Below, piece by piece: positions 26,997 through 35,756 of a DNA stretch of 64,000 bases. A model generated the notes under the pieces. The model was not told the origin of the DNA, did not search any database, and saw nothing but the letters and a program-made list of their open reading frames with translations. Origin of the DNA: Hyphomicrobiales bacterium (lineage in GTDB: Bacteria; Pseudomonadota; Alphaproteobacteria; Rhizobiales; JACESI01); contig JACESI010000001.1 of the NCBI GenBank assembly GCA_013911885.1, positions 1-64,000 of the forward strand, in the 5' to 3' direction. The translations under genes were made by a program, and so were the position numbers. Positions within the stretch are counted from its first letter, which is position 1. Each line of letters starts with the position of its first letter.

Positions 26997-28153
26997 GGTC
27001 GGTTGACCCTGAAATGTTTCGAGAGTTTGAGACCCTGCCCCTGATAGTTCGACGTCGCGATTGCGCCGTATAGCGTTGTCGGCGGCTCCAGCATCGATTC
27101 GTAGACGAGGCGGCCGATCGTCTGGCCATGTTCGAGAATGAACGGGACTTCATGGCTGCGCACCTCGAGGACAGCACGGCTGCCGCTGCCGCCTGCCGCC
27201 GAATGGCCGAAACCGGGGTCGAAAAATCCCGCATAATGCACCCGGAATTCACCGACCAGCGGATCAAACGGCACCATTTCGGCGGCATAATGGGGCGGCA
27301 CATGCACCGCCTCGTTTGAAACAAGAATATAAAACTGGTCCGGATCGAGGACGAGCGAGCCATAGTCAGGGCCCGAGCCATGGGCATAGATCGGCTCCCA
27401 GAAATCACGCACCTCGAGGGCTGCCTTGACATCCATGTCGATGACGCCGGTGTGGCGTTTGCCGCGATAGCCGACAAGTCCGCCATCGCCGCCATCACGA
27501 CCGCCATCAAGGCCAGCCCCTCCATGCAGATCGATCGAAAGCGCAATGCCATTGCCGATATGAGCCGTGCTCGAGGCGACCAGCGTTTCCGCGCGGTCAA
27601 GATCGGCCAGCGCCGCATCGGAAAGCAGCGCATGGCCGAGCCGGAAGCGGATCTGGCTGAGCCGCGACCCGGTGCGGACAACAACCGGGAAGGTGCGCGG
27701 GCTGACCTCAAGATAGAGCGGGCCGCGATAGCCCGGCGGAACCTGATCGAATTCGCGTGCATGGTCGGTGATGACGCGGGTGAACACGTCAAGCCTGCCG
27801 GTCGAACTTTTCGGATTGGCCGAAGCCGAAAGCCCGGCAGGCAGTGCAAGGCTTTCAAGAAGGGGAATGATATAAACACAGCCGACTTCAAGAACCGCCC
27901 CGGCGAGCAGGGAAATCTCGTGCAGCCTGACCCGCGCGAGACGGTCCGCAACCGTGCGTTCTGTTCCCGGCAGAAAGCTTGCCCGCACCCGATAAGCGGC
28001 CTGCCCAAGGCGAAGATCGAGGCTTGCGGGTTGAATCTGGTCGTCATCGAGCGGACGCGCGGGCATGATCGCGCCGACGTCGACCAGCGCCGCAATATGC
28101 TGGCTTGCCAGAATTCCTGCCGCTCCCGCCTTTTCCAGCGCCGTCAAACCCAC
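26993..28153 (-). CDS. dcd: 2'-deoxycytidine 5'-triphosphate deaminase, two-domain form
   Basis: Deaminates dCTP to dUTP for dTMP synthesis. The 386 residues are about twice the length of E. coli Dcd (193 aa). They form two dUTPase/Dcd-like folds: [25 protein letters not shown] with [16 protein letters not shown] in the first, and [42 protein letters not shown] in the second. This duplicated form is the normal one in alphaproteobacteria. A Gly-rich linker ([19 protein letters not shown]) lies between the halves. Translation starts at GTG ([12 protein letters not shown]) with GGAG ten bases upstream. It is divergent from metZ. Which half carries catalytic residues I cannot decide by eye. Confidence 0.9.
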   Translation of the reverse strand: MGLTALEKAGAAGILASQHIAALVDVGAIMPARPLDDDQIQPASLDLRLGQAAYRVRASFLPGTERTVADRLARVRLHEISLLAGAVLEVGCVYIIPLLESLALPAGLSASANPKSSTGRLDVFTRVITDHAREFDQVPPGYRGPLYLEVSPRTFPVVVRTGSRLSQIRFRLGHALLSDAALADLDRAETLVASSTAHIGNGIALSIDLHGGAGLDGGRDGGDGGLVGYRGKRHTGVIDMDVKAALEVRDFWEPIYAHGSGPDYGSLVLDPDQFYILVSNEAVHVPPHYAAEMVPFDPLVGEFRVHYAGFFDPGFGHSAAGGSGSRAVLEVRSHEVPFILEHGQTIGRLVYESMLEPPTTLYGAIATSNYQGQGLKLSKHFRVNRP

Positions 28154-28207
28154 CGCTGCATCACTCCATGCCCATCAGTCAGCCTCTATCCCTAACCAGA
28201 AGGTGAA

Positions 28208-28236
28208 TTGACGCCAAGCCGAAATGGTCATATCTA
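28208..28236 (+). promoter_or_regulatory. metZ promoter
   Basis: TTGACG (28208-28213), a 17-bp spacer and TATCTA (28231-28236). The expected start near 28243 lies directly before the SAM-II aptamer, so the transcript begins with the riboswitch. Confidence 0.8.
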
Positions 28237-28245
28237 AGCGCTTAT

Positions 28246-28299
28246 CCCGTGGTGATTTGAGCGACCAGCTTGCGGCCACGTTAAACAAACAGCTAAACG
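28246..28299 (+). ncRNA. SAM-II riboswitch upstream of metZ
   Basis: The sequence CGTGGTGATTTGAGCGACC continues to GCTTGCGGCCACGTTAAAC and AGCTAAAC, which is the conserved SAM-II (metA motif) core. Stem P1 pairs CGTGG (28248-28252) with CCACG (28276-28280), and the A-rich TTAAACAAACAGCTAAA gives the pseudoknot. SAM-II binds S-adenosylmethionine and shuts off methionine genes in alphaproteobacteria. A terminator hairpin follows within 15 nt, pointing to control by transcription termination. Confidence 0.95.
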
Positions 28300-28312
28300 G
28301 TTGGAACGGGTG

Positions 28313-28344
28313 AACCCGGCCAACTTTTGGTCGGGTTTTTTGTT
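28313..28344 (+). terminator. Riboswitch-linked terminator before metZ
   Basis: AACCCGGCC-AACTTTT-GGTCGGGTT forms a 9-bp stem with one G-T pair and is followed by TTTTTGTT. It sits between the SAM-II aptamer and the metZ ribosome site (AAGGA) and is the likely expression platform. Confidence 0.88.
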
Positions 28345-28358
28345 AAGGATTTTTGACC

Positions 28359-29603
28359 ATGAGCGCACCCGGTAAAACCGATAATCCATCCCTTGACGCG
28401 GCGACCCAGCTTGTCCATGGCGGCACGCTCCGATCCGGTTTCGGCGAGACCAGCGAAGCCCTGTTCCTCACCCAGGGCTTCGTCTATCCGAATGCCGAGG
28501 CGGCGGAAGCGCGATTCTGCGGCGATGATGACGGGTTTGTCTATTCGCGCTACGCAAATCCGACTGTCGCCATGTTCGAGGAGCGCATGCGCCTGTTCGA
28601 AGGTTCGGAGGCGGCGATGGCAACCGCGAGCGGCATGGCGGCGGTACATTCCTCGCTGATGAGCTTCCTGCGCGCGGGCGACCATATCGTCGCGGCAAAA
28701 GCACTGTTCGGCTCCTGCCGCTACATTGTCGAAGAGCTTGCACCACGCTTTGGCATCGAGACGACCCTGATCGACGGCACAAAAGTGAGTGAATGGGAAG
28801 CCGCGATCCGCCCGAACACGAAAGCATGTTTCTTTGAATCGCCAACCAATCCAACGCTTGACGTGATCGACATCGCCGCCGTGTCGGCGCTTGCCCATGC
28901 TGTTGGCGCGAAGGTTATCATCGACAATGTCTTCGCCACACCGCTCTGGCAGCGCCCGCTCGATCTCGGCGCAGATGTCGTCGTTTATTCCGCGACCAAG
29001 CATATCGACGGTCAGGGCCGCTGCCTCGGCGGCATCATTCTCGGCACGCAGGATTATATCGACAAGGTTTTCGCCTATAATAAGCACACCGGGCCAAGCC
29101 TCAGCCCCTTCAATGCGTGGGTTCTCCTCAAGGGCCTTGAAACCCTCACGCTTCGGGTTGAACGGCAGACCGAAACCGCAGGCCGGATCTTTGACGCCTT
29201 GGTCGGTCATAAGGCCTTGTCTCGCGCAATCTATCCAGGATCAGACCGCCACCCGCAGCGCGAACTCATCAAGCGCCAGATGAAAAAAGGCTCGACAATG
29301 CTGGCGCTCGAACTCAATGGCGGCAAGGAAGCAGCCTTTGCCTTCTGCAACGCGCTTCAGATCATCAAGATCTCGAACAATCTCGGCGACGCGAAAAGCC
29401 TCGTCACGCATCCGGCAACGACGACGCACCAGCGCCTTAATGCCGACGACCGCGCCGAACTCGGCATTTCCGACGGTCTTGTCCGGCTTTCCGTCGGTCT
29501 CGAAGCTGTGAGTGATCTGATCACCGACCTTGATCGAGCCCTTGACGTGGCCGACCGGGTGGTGGCGAAAAAGGTGGCAACGAAAGCGGCAAAGGTCGCC
29601 TGA
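28359..29603 (+). CDS. metZ: O-succinylhomoserine sulfhydrylase
   Basis: PLP-dependent Cys/Met-metabolism enzyme that makes homocysteine from O-succinylhomoserine (or the O-acetyl ester) and sulfide. It has AMATASGMAAVHSSLMSFL in the cofactor region, FFESPTNPTLDVIDIAAV, the Schiff-base lysine in YSATKHIDGQGRCLGG, and C-terminal TTTHQRLNADDRAELGISDGLVRLSVGLE. The SAM-II riboswitch argues strongly for methionine synthesis and for sulfhydrylation rather than for cystathionine chemistry. The ORF track starts at TTG 28353; the ATG at 28359 has AAGGA ten bases upstream. Length is 414 aa. Confidence 0.94.
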   Translation: MSAPGKTDNPSLDAATQLVHGGTLRSGFGETSEALFLTQGFVYPNAEAAEARFCGDDDGFVYSRYANPTVAMFEERMRLFEGSEAAMATASGMAAVHSSLMSFLRAGDHIVAAKALFGSCRYIVEELAPRFGIETTLIDGTKVSEWEAAIRPNTKACFFESPTNPTLDVIDIAAVSALAHAVGAKVIIDNVFATPLWQRPLDLGADVVVYSATKHIDGQGRCLGGIILGTQDYIDKVFAYNKHTGPSLSPFNAWVLLKGLETLTLRVERQTETAGRIFDALVGHKALSRAIYPGSDRHPQRELIKRQMKKGSTMLALELNGGKEAAFAFCNALQIIKISNNLGDAKSLVTHPATTTHQRLNADDRAELGISDGLVRLSVGLEAVSDLITDLDRALDVADRVVAKKVATKAAKVA

Positions 29604-29966
29604 CGCAGGACGATCGCCCGCAGCGGGACGACGGGAGTGGTGAGCACGCGCGATAGACCGCAATAGGCCCCCGATTGATCTTTACCCTGATCATGCTTGG
29701 ACAGGGGCTTTTTGCGACGATTGTACCTATTTTACAACACTTCGCCTGAACCGTGCGAAGGACACCATATTCCCGTTGGCAGAACACGATATTTTGAATA
29801 TCCAGAACGCAGATCAGACACCGCAATCGCTCATCAGGCTTGATGTTCAATCGAATTGGCATCAAGCTATGGTGGATTTGGCGGCGGCGGGCGCATTCGG
29901 GCAGCAACCAGGTGCTGACTGCGGCGTTGGACGTTGTGAAACATTTATCGTAATAGGTTGGGGACT
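29604..29966. other. Non-coding gap between metZ and the L,D-transpeptidase
   Basis: 363 bp with no convincing gene. A possible metZ terminator lies at 29667-29713. A short ORF at 29776-30000 would overlap the next gene start and has no ribosome site or family resemblance. Small inverted repeats (for example CTTCGC...GCGAAG) are present, but nothing is recognisable. Confidence 0.5.
29667..29713 (+). terminator. Possible metZ terminator
   Basis: GCCCC pairs with GGGGC, and inside it TGATC pairs with GATCA. TTTTT directly follows the outer stem. The large asymmetric internal loop makes it less convincing than the other terminators here. Confidence 0.4.
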
Positions 29967-30674
29967 ATGGCATTTGATCGTCGCGACTTTCTTAAATTGA
30001 GCCTGAAATCCGGAGGCGCCGCTGCTGCTCTTGCGGCCTTCGCGGGAATTTCTCCCTCCTTCGCAGCAAGCGGAAAAGAAGAAGCGCCAAGCAGCCTCTT
30101 TCTCGACCCGGAAACGCGCGAATGGGTGCCCTACACCCGCGCTCGGGCGCGTCGATACTTCAAGGCAAAAGGTCAGGTTCCCGGTGAATTCCTGCGCCAG
30201 ACCGTGCCCTTCCGCACAACCGAGAAGCCGGGCACCGTCATCATCGACGCGAACCAGCACTTTCTCTATTTCGTTCAGGAAAACAATACCGCGATCCGCT
30301 ACGGCATCGGCGTCGGTCGGGATGGGTTCGGCTGGGCCGGCATCGTCAATGTTGGCCGCACGGCTGAATGGCCACGCTGGACGCCGCCCGCTGAAATGGT
30401 CGCGCGCGATCCGCTTGCGGCAAAATGGGCAAAAGGCATGCCCGGCGGCCCGACAAACCCGCTTGGCGCACGCGCTATCTACCTCTATGAAGGCAACCGC
30501 GACACCATTTATCGCATCCACGGCACCATTGAGCCATGGTCGATCGGCCTCAATATCTCGTCAGGCTGCATCCGGATGGTGAACGATGATGTCATCGATC
30601 TCCACAGCCGCATCAAGGTGGGCGCCAAAGTTGTCGTTCTGAAGCAGAACGCCGCTATCCTGAACGGCGTTTAA
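29967..30674 (+). CDS. L,D-transpeptidase (YkuD domain), Tat-exported
   Basis: Periplasmic peptidoglycan enzyme that forms 3-3 cross-links or attaches proteins to the wall. The N-terminus has a twin-arginine signal (MAFDRRDFLKLSLKSGGAAAALAAFAGI...SFAAS). The YkuD catalytic domain (about residues 90-230) includes VIIDANQHFLYFVQENN, the active-site IHGT and ISSGCIRMVNDDVIDLH with the nucleophile Cys. The 235-residue length is typical of the small single-domain type. The ATG at 29967 is preferred over the TTG at 29958 because it begins MAFDRRDF. A lipoprotein gene follows in 34 nt and may be co-transcribed. Tat targeting of LDTs is common in alphaproteobacteria. Confidence 0.93.
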   Translation: MAFDRRDFLKLSLKSGGAAAALAAFAGISPSFAASGKEEAPSSLFLDPETREWVPYTRARARRYFKAKGQVPGEFLRQTVPFRTTEKPGTVIIDANQHFLYFVQENNTAIRYGIGVGRDGFGWAGIVNVGRTAEWPRWTPPAEMVARDPLAAKWAKGMPGGPTNPLGARAIYLYEGNRDTIYRIHGTIEPWSIGLNISSGCIRMVNDDVIDLHSRIKVGAKVVVLKQNAAILNGV

Positions 30675-30708
30675 CAGAGCGAAGCTTCCGGTCGGAGATC
30701 CATTGAAG

Positions 30709-31029
30709 ATGACACTTTCCTATTTCGCGGCGACGAAAGGCCGTGCCGTGATCCTTAGCCTGGTTGCGGTCGTCCTGGCCGGTTGTACGGCAACGGGCAC
30801 AGGGCCACAGCCGACCGTGCGTCAGACCGTCGAAACAGCGCCTGCCGATCTTCAGCTTGCCTGCGCAACGGAAGCTCAGAAGCGATTCAATATAAAGGGC
30901 AACATTCTGCCATTTACATCATCGCTGAAAGGCGCTCAGGTCTACAGCGTTGGACTGAAATCGCGTTCCAGCAATTATGTCTGCGCCATTGACCGCCGTG
31001 GCTCCATCCTGAGTATTTCGAAAGCCTGA
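30709..31029 (+). CDS. Small predicted lipoprotein, 106 aa
   Basis: Function not recognised. The N-terminus is a lipoprotein signal (AVILSLVAVVLAGCTATG, lipobox LAGC), so the mature protein of about 75 residues should be anchored to a membrane through its Cys. The mature part has two further cysteines (LACATE and YVCAIDRRG) and ends SILSISKA. The ATG at 30709 lies ten bases after GGAGA; the TTG at 30703 is too close. It follows the L,D-transpeptidase gene by 34 nt, suggesting a cell-envelope context, but a functional link is only inferred. Confidence 0.7.
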   Translation: MTLSYFAATKGRAVILSLVAVVLAGCTATGTGPQPTVRQTVETAPADLQLACATEAQKRFNIKGNILPFTSSLKGAQVYSVGLKSRSSNYVCAIDRRGSILSISKA

Positions 31030-31183
31030 TGCGGCTCCTTCCGGGCATGCCACAAATGTCCGCTCGCGCCTTGAGGCCATGTTGCGCAATCGGCGAGGAT
31101 AAGAGAGGCGCCTTTCATGAGAACATGGGCACGCTTCCCCGTTTGAGTTGAACCATTCGGACGAACCATAAGGTGCATTGCCG

Positions 31184-32374
31184 ATGCTGCGTGACTTTTC
31201 GTTTCAGGCAGCCTTCATGGGTTTTCTTGCAGCTTTCGCGGGTTTTGCCAGTTCGTTTGCGGTGATCCTGCACGGGCTGACCGCGGTCGGTGCAAGTACC
31301 GATCAGGCCGCGACAGGTCTCATGGTCAGCGCCCTTGCGATGGGCCTTGCCGGCGTCTTTCTGGCTGGCTTTTCCAAAAATCCGCTGAGCTGCGCCTGGA
31401 CCACGCCCGGCGCCGCCTTTCTCGCTGCGACCGGCGTGCCGGAGGGTGGTTTTCCCGTCGCTGTCGGCGCTTTCATCATGACGGCGATTGCCCTCACCGC
31501 CTGCGGCTTCATCCGCCCCCTCGGGCGGCTTGTCGCGCATCTGCCGGATTGCCTTGCAAACGCACTCCTCGGCGGCATTCTCCTCACGCTCTGCTTTGCA
31601 CCCTTCAAGGCGATCGCCTTTGATCCGTTGCTCGGCCTGCCAATTTTCGCGACCTGGGTCGTGGTCGGCGCCTTCAAGCGGCTTCTGGCAGCACCAGCGG
31701 CCTTGATTGCCTTTGTTCTTGTGGTTACCTTCGGCGTGGAGCGACCGCAGGGCGCATTTGTCGACCTGGCGGCCGCGGGCTTACCGCCGCTGCACTGGAT
31801 TCAGCCGGAATTCACCCTTGCCGGTGTGATCGGCCTTGCCATGCCGCTCTTCATCATCACGATGGCGTCGCAAAATATTCCGGGCATCGCAGCGATGAGA
31901 AGTTTTGGCTATCCCCTGCGCCCCGGTCTCTGGTTCACGACAACGGGCATTGCTTCATTCATCACCGCGCCGCTTGGCGGGGTCGCGGTCAACCTTGCAG
32001 CCATTACCGCGGCGATGTGCGCGGGTGAGGATGCACACCCGGATCCGAAACGCCGCTACTGGAGCGCGATTGTCGCAGGTTTATTCTATTGCCTGTTTGG
32101 ATTGCTCGCCGGTTTCGTGACAAGTTTCGTGGCCCTTGCCCCGCCAATCCTGATCCAGGCCGTCGCGGGCCTTGCCCTCATCGGTGCATTCTCCAACGCC
32201 ACGCTTGCCGCCTTCAGCAATCCAAAAGACCGCGAAGCTGCCGCCGTCACCTTTCTGATGACAGCCGCCGGTGTGACCATTGCCGGAATTTCCGGCGCAT
32301 TCTGGGGCCTCGTTGCGGGCGGCGCCGTCTTTCTGCTGAAGCGGCGCTTCGCGCCTCCATCTGTCAGTCCCTAG
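31184..32374 (+). CDS. BenE-family (benzoate/H+ symporter-like) transporter
   Basis: Inner-membrane permease of about 12 helices belonging to the BenE family. Recognisable stretches are FLAAFAGFASSFAVILHGLTAVGAS, SAWTTPGAA-type motif (LSCAWTTPGAAFLA), GLAMPLFIITMASQNIPGIAAMRSFGY and GIASFITAPLGGVAVNLAAITAAMCAG. The family name comes from a benzoate/H+ symporter in Acinetobacter. No benzoate catabolic genes lie nearby, so the substrate is open. The start is the ATG at 31184 with AAGGTG eight bases upstream (the ORF track uses TTG 31178). The gene is followed directly by a palindromic repeat region. Confidence 0.9.
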   Translation: MLRDFSFQAAFMGFLAAFAGFASSFAVILHGLTAVGASTDQAATGLMVSALAMGLAGVFLAGFSKNPLSCAWTTPGAAFLAATGVPEGGFPVAVGAFIMTAIALTACGFIRPLGRLVAHLPDCLANALLGGILLTLCFAPFKAIAFDPLLGLPIFATWVVVGAFKRLLAAPAALIAFVLVVTFGVERPQGAFVDLAAAGLPPLHWIQPEFTLAGVIGLAMPLFIITMASQNIPGIAAMRSFGYPLRPGLWFTTTGIASFITAPLGGVAVNLAAITAAMCAGEDAHPDPKRRYWSAIVAGLFYCLFGLLAGFVTSFVALAPPILIQAVAGLALIGAFSNATLAAFSNPKDREAAAVTFLMTAAGVTIAGISGAFWGLVAGGAVFLLKRRFAPPSVSP

Positions 32375-32471
32375 GGCGCCTTTCGATCAGGCTGGATCAG
32401 ATCGGCGCTCTCACCCCTTTATTTTGGAGCATAATCTGCCGATCCTCGTTTCTCTCGGGTCGCAACACGCT
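32375..32471. repeat. Palindrome-rich intergenic segment left of the 133-bp element
   Basis: GCGC...CGATC pairs with GATCG-GCGC near 32376-32410. The stretch TTTTGGAGCATAATC...ACACGCTCTAG resembles the short palindromic intergenic repeats common in Hyphomicrobiales, though this likeness is from memory and degenerate. It contains no gene. Confidence 0.35.
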
Positions 32472-32604
32472 CTAGTGGATTGACTCCGACTTTTCGAACC
32501 CGAAAAGTCGGGCCGATCCACCAGCTCAACTCTTTGAGGGTTCGCTTTTCCTCAACAAAACAACCCGATTGAAGTCGGACTGTTTTGTTTCGGCGAACCA
32601 CTAG
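32472..32604. repeat. 133-bp nested palindromic element (MITE-like)
   Basis: Bounded by CTAGTGG (32472-32478) and its complement CCACTAG (32598-32604); the ends match at 10 of 13 positions when extended. Inside is a perfect 11-bp hairpin CCGACTTTTCG-AACC-CGAAAAGTCGG (32486-32511). A second, nested structure follows: GGTTCGC/GCGAACC, then AACAAAACA/TGTTTTGTT, then CCGA/TCGG. No ORF is carried. The right end includes the fsa stop codon TAG. It could be a non-autonomous mobile repeat or a complex bidirectional terminator between convergent benE and fsa. Confidence 0.6.
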
Positions 32605-33254
32605 ACGATCGACTGGCCGGTCTTTTTCCAATCTGCCATGAAGGTCTCAAGCCCCTTGTCGGTCAGCGGATGATGCACCAGCGCCTTCAGCGTCGCGGGC
32701 GGGATGGTTGCAACATCAGCGCCGGCAAGGGCCGCTTCCCGCACATGGTTGACGGTTCGGATCGACGCGGCCAGGATTTCGGTCGTAAAGCCGTAATTGT
32801 CATAGATCGTTCGAATGTCATGGATCACTTCCATGCCATCGATGGCCATGTCATCGAGCCTGCCGATAAAGGGCGAGATGAAGGTGGCGCCAGCTTTCGC
32901 GGCCAGAAGCGCCTGATTGGCGGAAAAACAGAGCGTGACATTGGTCTTGAAACCCTGATCGGTGAGCCGTTTGCACGCCTTGAGGCCATCCAGCGTCAGC
33001 GGCAGCTTGATGCAGATATTTTCGGCAATGGCAGCAAGACGCCTGCCCTCTTCAATCATCGCCTCGGTTTCCATCGCGACCACTTCCGCTGAGACCGGAC
33101 CGGGAACGACCGCGCAGATTTCCGCGATGACTTCCTTCATGTCGCGCCCGGATTTCAGGATCAGTGAGGGATTGGTCGTCACGCCATCGAGAAGACCCGT
33201 CGCCGCCAGTTCCTTGATCTCGGCGATGTCCGCCGTATCGACGAAAAATTTCAT
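32601..33254 (-). CDS. fsa: Fructose-6-phosphate aldolase/transaldolase-like protein
   Basis: TIM-barrel class I aldolase of the TalC/FSA (MipB) subfamily. It acts either as transaldolase in the pentose phosphate pathway or as fructose-6-phosphate aldolase. The 217 residues cover [30 protein letters not shown], the Schiff-base Lys in [38 protein letters not shown] and [28 protein letters not shown] cannot separate the two activities by eye. The ATG at 33254 is preceded by GAGGG; the ORF start at 33278 is too early. Its stop codon lies inside the end of the palindromic element, so the exact C-terminus (KKTGQSIV) may have been set by it. Divergent from priA. Confidence 0.92.
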   Translation of the reverse strand: MKFFVDTADIAEIKELAATGLLDGVTTNPSLILKSGRDMKEVIAEICAVVPGPVSAEVVAMETEAMIEEGRRLAAIAENICIKLPLTLDGLKACKRLTDQGFKTNVTLCFSANQALLAAKAGATFISPFIGRLDDMAIDGMEVIHDIRTIYDNYGFTTEILAASIRTVNHVREAALAGADVATIPPATLKALVHHPLTDKGLETFMADWKKTGQSIV

Positions 33255-33369
33255 GTTTCTGCCCTCGCGTTCTGACAAACAAATTCTGTCGCATGACTAG
33301 CGGATAACGACGCCCAATGCACCACGCTTTTGCTGGCAATGGGCGGCAATCCTGCGTAAAATTGGCTAA

Positions 33370-35715
33370 ATGACCTCAAAACGATTCCCTTCCGACCCGC
33401 CATCCCTGCTTTCTTCAGGACTCTCCGGCTTTTTTGAAGAAGATGAAGCCCAGACCCTGAAAGGGCCGACCGGTGAAGCCCCCGCCTCAGGCGCAGCCGA
33501 TGCGGCTCGCGCTCCCTCACCAATTGCCGAAGGCGGGATTGTTCCTGTTTTGGTGCCGGTGCCGATCGACGGGCCCTATTCCTATCGGGTCGGCGCGGGC
33601 GAGAGCGTCAGTCCCGGCGCTGTCGTAGATGTGCCTCTCGGGCCGCGAACGGTGACCGGAATCGTCTGGGACGGTGCAGCGCATGGCTTTTCCGAAGACA
33701 AAAAACTGCGCACGATCGCCCGCGTTCATGATGCGCCGCCGGTCGGCGCCGATATCCGGCGCTTTGTCGACTGGGTCGCCCGCTACACGATGTCCCCGCC
33801 CGGCCTCGTCGCCCGCATGGTCGCCCGCACGTCACCCGTCAGGGATGATGAAAAACCGTTGTTCGGCGTCAAAGCGAGCGGCCATGTGCCGGAGCGCATG
33901 ACACCGGCGCGGGGGCGGGTTCTCGCTCTTGCCGGCGATGGCCGCGGATGGTCGAAATCGGGCCTTGCTGCCGCAGCCGGTGTCACCCCCGGCGTCGTCG
34001 ACGGGCTTACCAAGGCAGGTGCCCTTGAGAAAGTTCCCCTGCCACCGAGGCCCGTGGCGGACCGGCTCGATCCTGAACACCTTCCCGGTCCCGGGAAGGT
34101 GCGCCACGTCTTGACCCCCGAGCAAAGTGCGGCTGCGGATAGTCTGCGAAAGAGCGTGCGCGAAGCAGCCTATTCGGTCTCCCTGATCGACGGCGTCACC
34201 GGATCAGGCAAGACCGAGGTCTATTTCGAGGCGATTGCCGAAGCCCTGAAAGGCGGGCGACAGGTGCTTGTGCTCGTTCCCGAAATCGCGCTCACCGCGG
34301 CCTTTCTCGATCGGTTCAAAGGCCGCTTCGGCGGCAGACCGTCGGAATGGCATTCAGACGTTTCGGCAAAGCGCCGCGAGCAGATCTGGCGCGGCGCACT
34401 CAACGGCGAAGTCCGCGTCGTGATCGGGGCGCGTTCGGCCCTGTTTCTGCCATTCAGCGATCTCGGCCTCATCATCCTCGATGAAGAGCACGACATGGCC
34501 TACAAGCAGGAAGACCGCGCGATCTACAATGCCCGCGACATGGCGGTGGTGCGCGGCCATCTCGGCAATTTCCCGGTCGTGCTCGCATCCGCCACACCAT
34601 CGCTTGAGAGCATCGTCAACGCGAATGAGGGGCGCTACCGCCGGGTGGCTCTGCCTGCGCGCGTCGCCAATGCCGAACTCCCGGCGCTTTCTGCCATCGA
34701 CATGCGGGTGGACGGTCCGGAAAAAGGCCGCTGGCTCGCGCCCGCCATGATTGCCGCCATGGGCGAAACCCTCGCCATGGGGCGTCAGTCGCTGCTTTTC
34801 CTCAACCGGCGCGGCTATGCGCCGCTCACGCTTTGCCGCCAATGCGGTTTCCGCTTCCAGTGCCCGTCCTGTTCAACCTGGCTGGTTGAGCACCGTTTCA
34901 GAAACACCATCGAATGCCACCATTGCGGCCATCAGGCGCGAAAGCCCGACCATTGCCCGAACTGTGCGGGCGCAGACACGTTGATTGCCTGTGGTCCCGG
35001 CGTCGAGCGCATTCATGAAGAGGTCAGGGACCTGTTCCCCGAGGCGCGCGCCATTGTTCTCTCCTCCGACATGTTTTCCTCGACAAAGCGGCTGAAGCTG
35101 GAACTTGCCACGGTTGAGCGCGGCGAGGTCGACATTGTTATCGGCACGCAACTCGTCGCAAAAGGCCATAATTTCCCCAATCTCAATCTGGTCGGTGTGG
35201 TTGATGCCGATCTCGGCCTTGCCCATGGCGACATGCGGGCGGCGGAACGCACGTTTCAGATGCTGTCTCAGGTAACCGGGCGCGCAGGGCGCGCAGGCGG
35301 GCGATCGTCAGCATTGCTTCAGACTTATGCGCCGGATCACGCGGTGATGAAGGCACTGCTGTCCGGCCGGCGCGATGATTTTTACGCAGCAGAGACGGAA
35401 GAACGCAGAAATGCCCGCCTGCCGCCGTTCGGGCGTCTCGCTGCCTTCATCATCTCTGCAAATGACAAGAATTCGGCCATGGCCTATGGCCAGCATCTGC
35501 GGCAAACCGCGCCGGGCGATCCGCATATTCTCGTTCTCGGCCCCTCGGAGGCTCCCCTTGCCGTTCTGCGCGGACGATCCCGGGTGCGGCTTCTTGTGCA
35601 GGCCCCGAAACAACGCGATCTTCAGGGCTATATCCGGGGATGGCTTCAGGCCGCCAAACCGCCGCGCGGCGGTGTTCAGCTCCAGATCGACATCGACCCG
35701 CAAAGCTTCTGGTAA
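33370..35715 (+). CDS. priA: Primosomal protein N' (replication restart helicase PriA)
   Basis: Superfamily-2 helicase that recognises abandoned replication forks and reloads DnaB. It has an N-terminal DNA-binding domain (VPVLVPVPIDGPYSYRVG), Walker A GVTGSGKTEVYFEAI, DEEH box (LIILDEEHDMAYKQED), and ASATPSLES. The zinc-binding insert CRQCGFRFQCPSCSTWLVEHRFRNTIECHHCGHQARKPDHCPNC shows eight cysteines. IGTQLVAKGHNFPNLNLVGVVDAD and QVTGRAGRAG follow. The 781 residues include a disordered N-terminal extension of about 50 residues. The ATG at 33370 lacks an obvious ribosome site, so the start is the least certain part. It converges on tesA. Confidence 0.95.
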   Translation: MTSKRFPSDPPSLLSSGLSGFFEEDEAQTLKGPTGEAPASGAADAARAPSPIAEGGIVPVLVPVPIDGPYSYRVGAGESVSPGAVVDVPLGPRTVTGIVWDGAAHGFSEDKKLRTIARVHDAPPVGADIRRFVDWVARYTMSPPGLVARMVARTSPVRDDEKPLFGVKASGHVPERMTPARGRVLALAGDGRGWSKSGLAAAAGVTPGVVDGLTKAGALEKVPLPPRPVADRLDPEHLPGPGKVRHVLTPEQSAAADSLRKSVREAAYSVSLIDGVTGSGKTEVYFEAIAEALKGGRQVLVLVPEIALTAAFLDRFKGRFGGRPSEWHSDVSAKRREQIWRGALNGEVRVVIGARSALFLPFSDLGLIILDEEHDMAYKQEDRAIYNARDMAVVRGHLGNFPVVLASATPSLESIVNANEGRYRRVALPARVANAELPALSAIDMRVDGPEKGRWLAPAMIAAMGETLAMGRQSLLFLNRRGYAPLTLCRQCGFRFQCPSCSTWLVEHRFRNTIECHHCGHQARKPDHCPNCAGADTLIACGPGVERIHEEVRDLFPEARAIVLSSDMFSSTKRLKLELATVERGEVDIVIGTQLVAKGHNFPNLNLVGVVDADLGLAHGDMRAAERTFQMLSQVTGRAGRAGGRSSALLQTYAPDHAVMKALLSGRRDDFYAAETEERRNARLPPFGRLAAFIISANDKNSAMAYGQHLRQTAPGDPHILVLGPSEAPLAVLRGRSRVRLLVQAPKQRDLQGYIRGWLQAAKPPRGGVQLQIDIDPQSFW

Positions 35716-35756
35716 ATGTTGTCGGCGGCTTTTTCGGGCAGTACTTTCAGGGAGTA

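Noticed and set aside
29776-30000. Possible 74-aa gene before the L,D-transpeptidase
   Set aside because: Overlaps the Tat signal of the real gene in another frame and lacks a ribosome site.
31184-32374. Benzoate catabolism locus
   Set aside because: Only the BenE-like transporter is present; no dioxygenase or catechol pathway genes are nearby.
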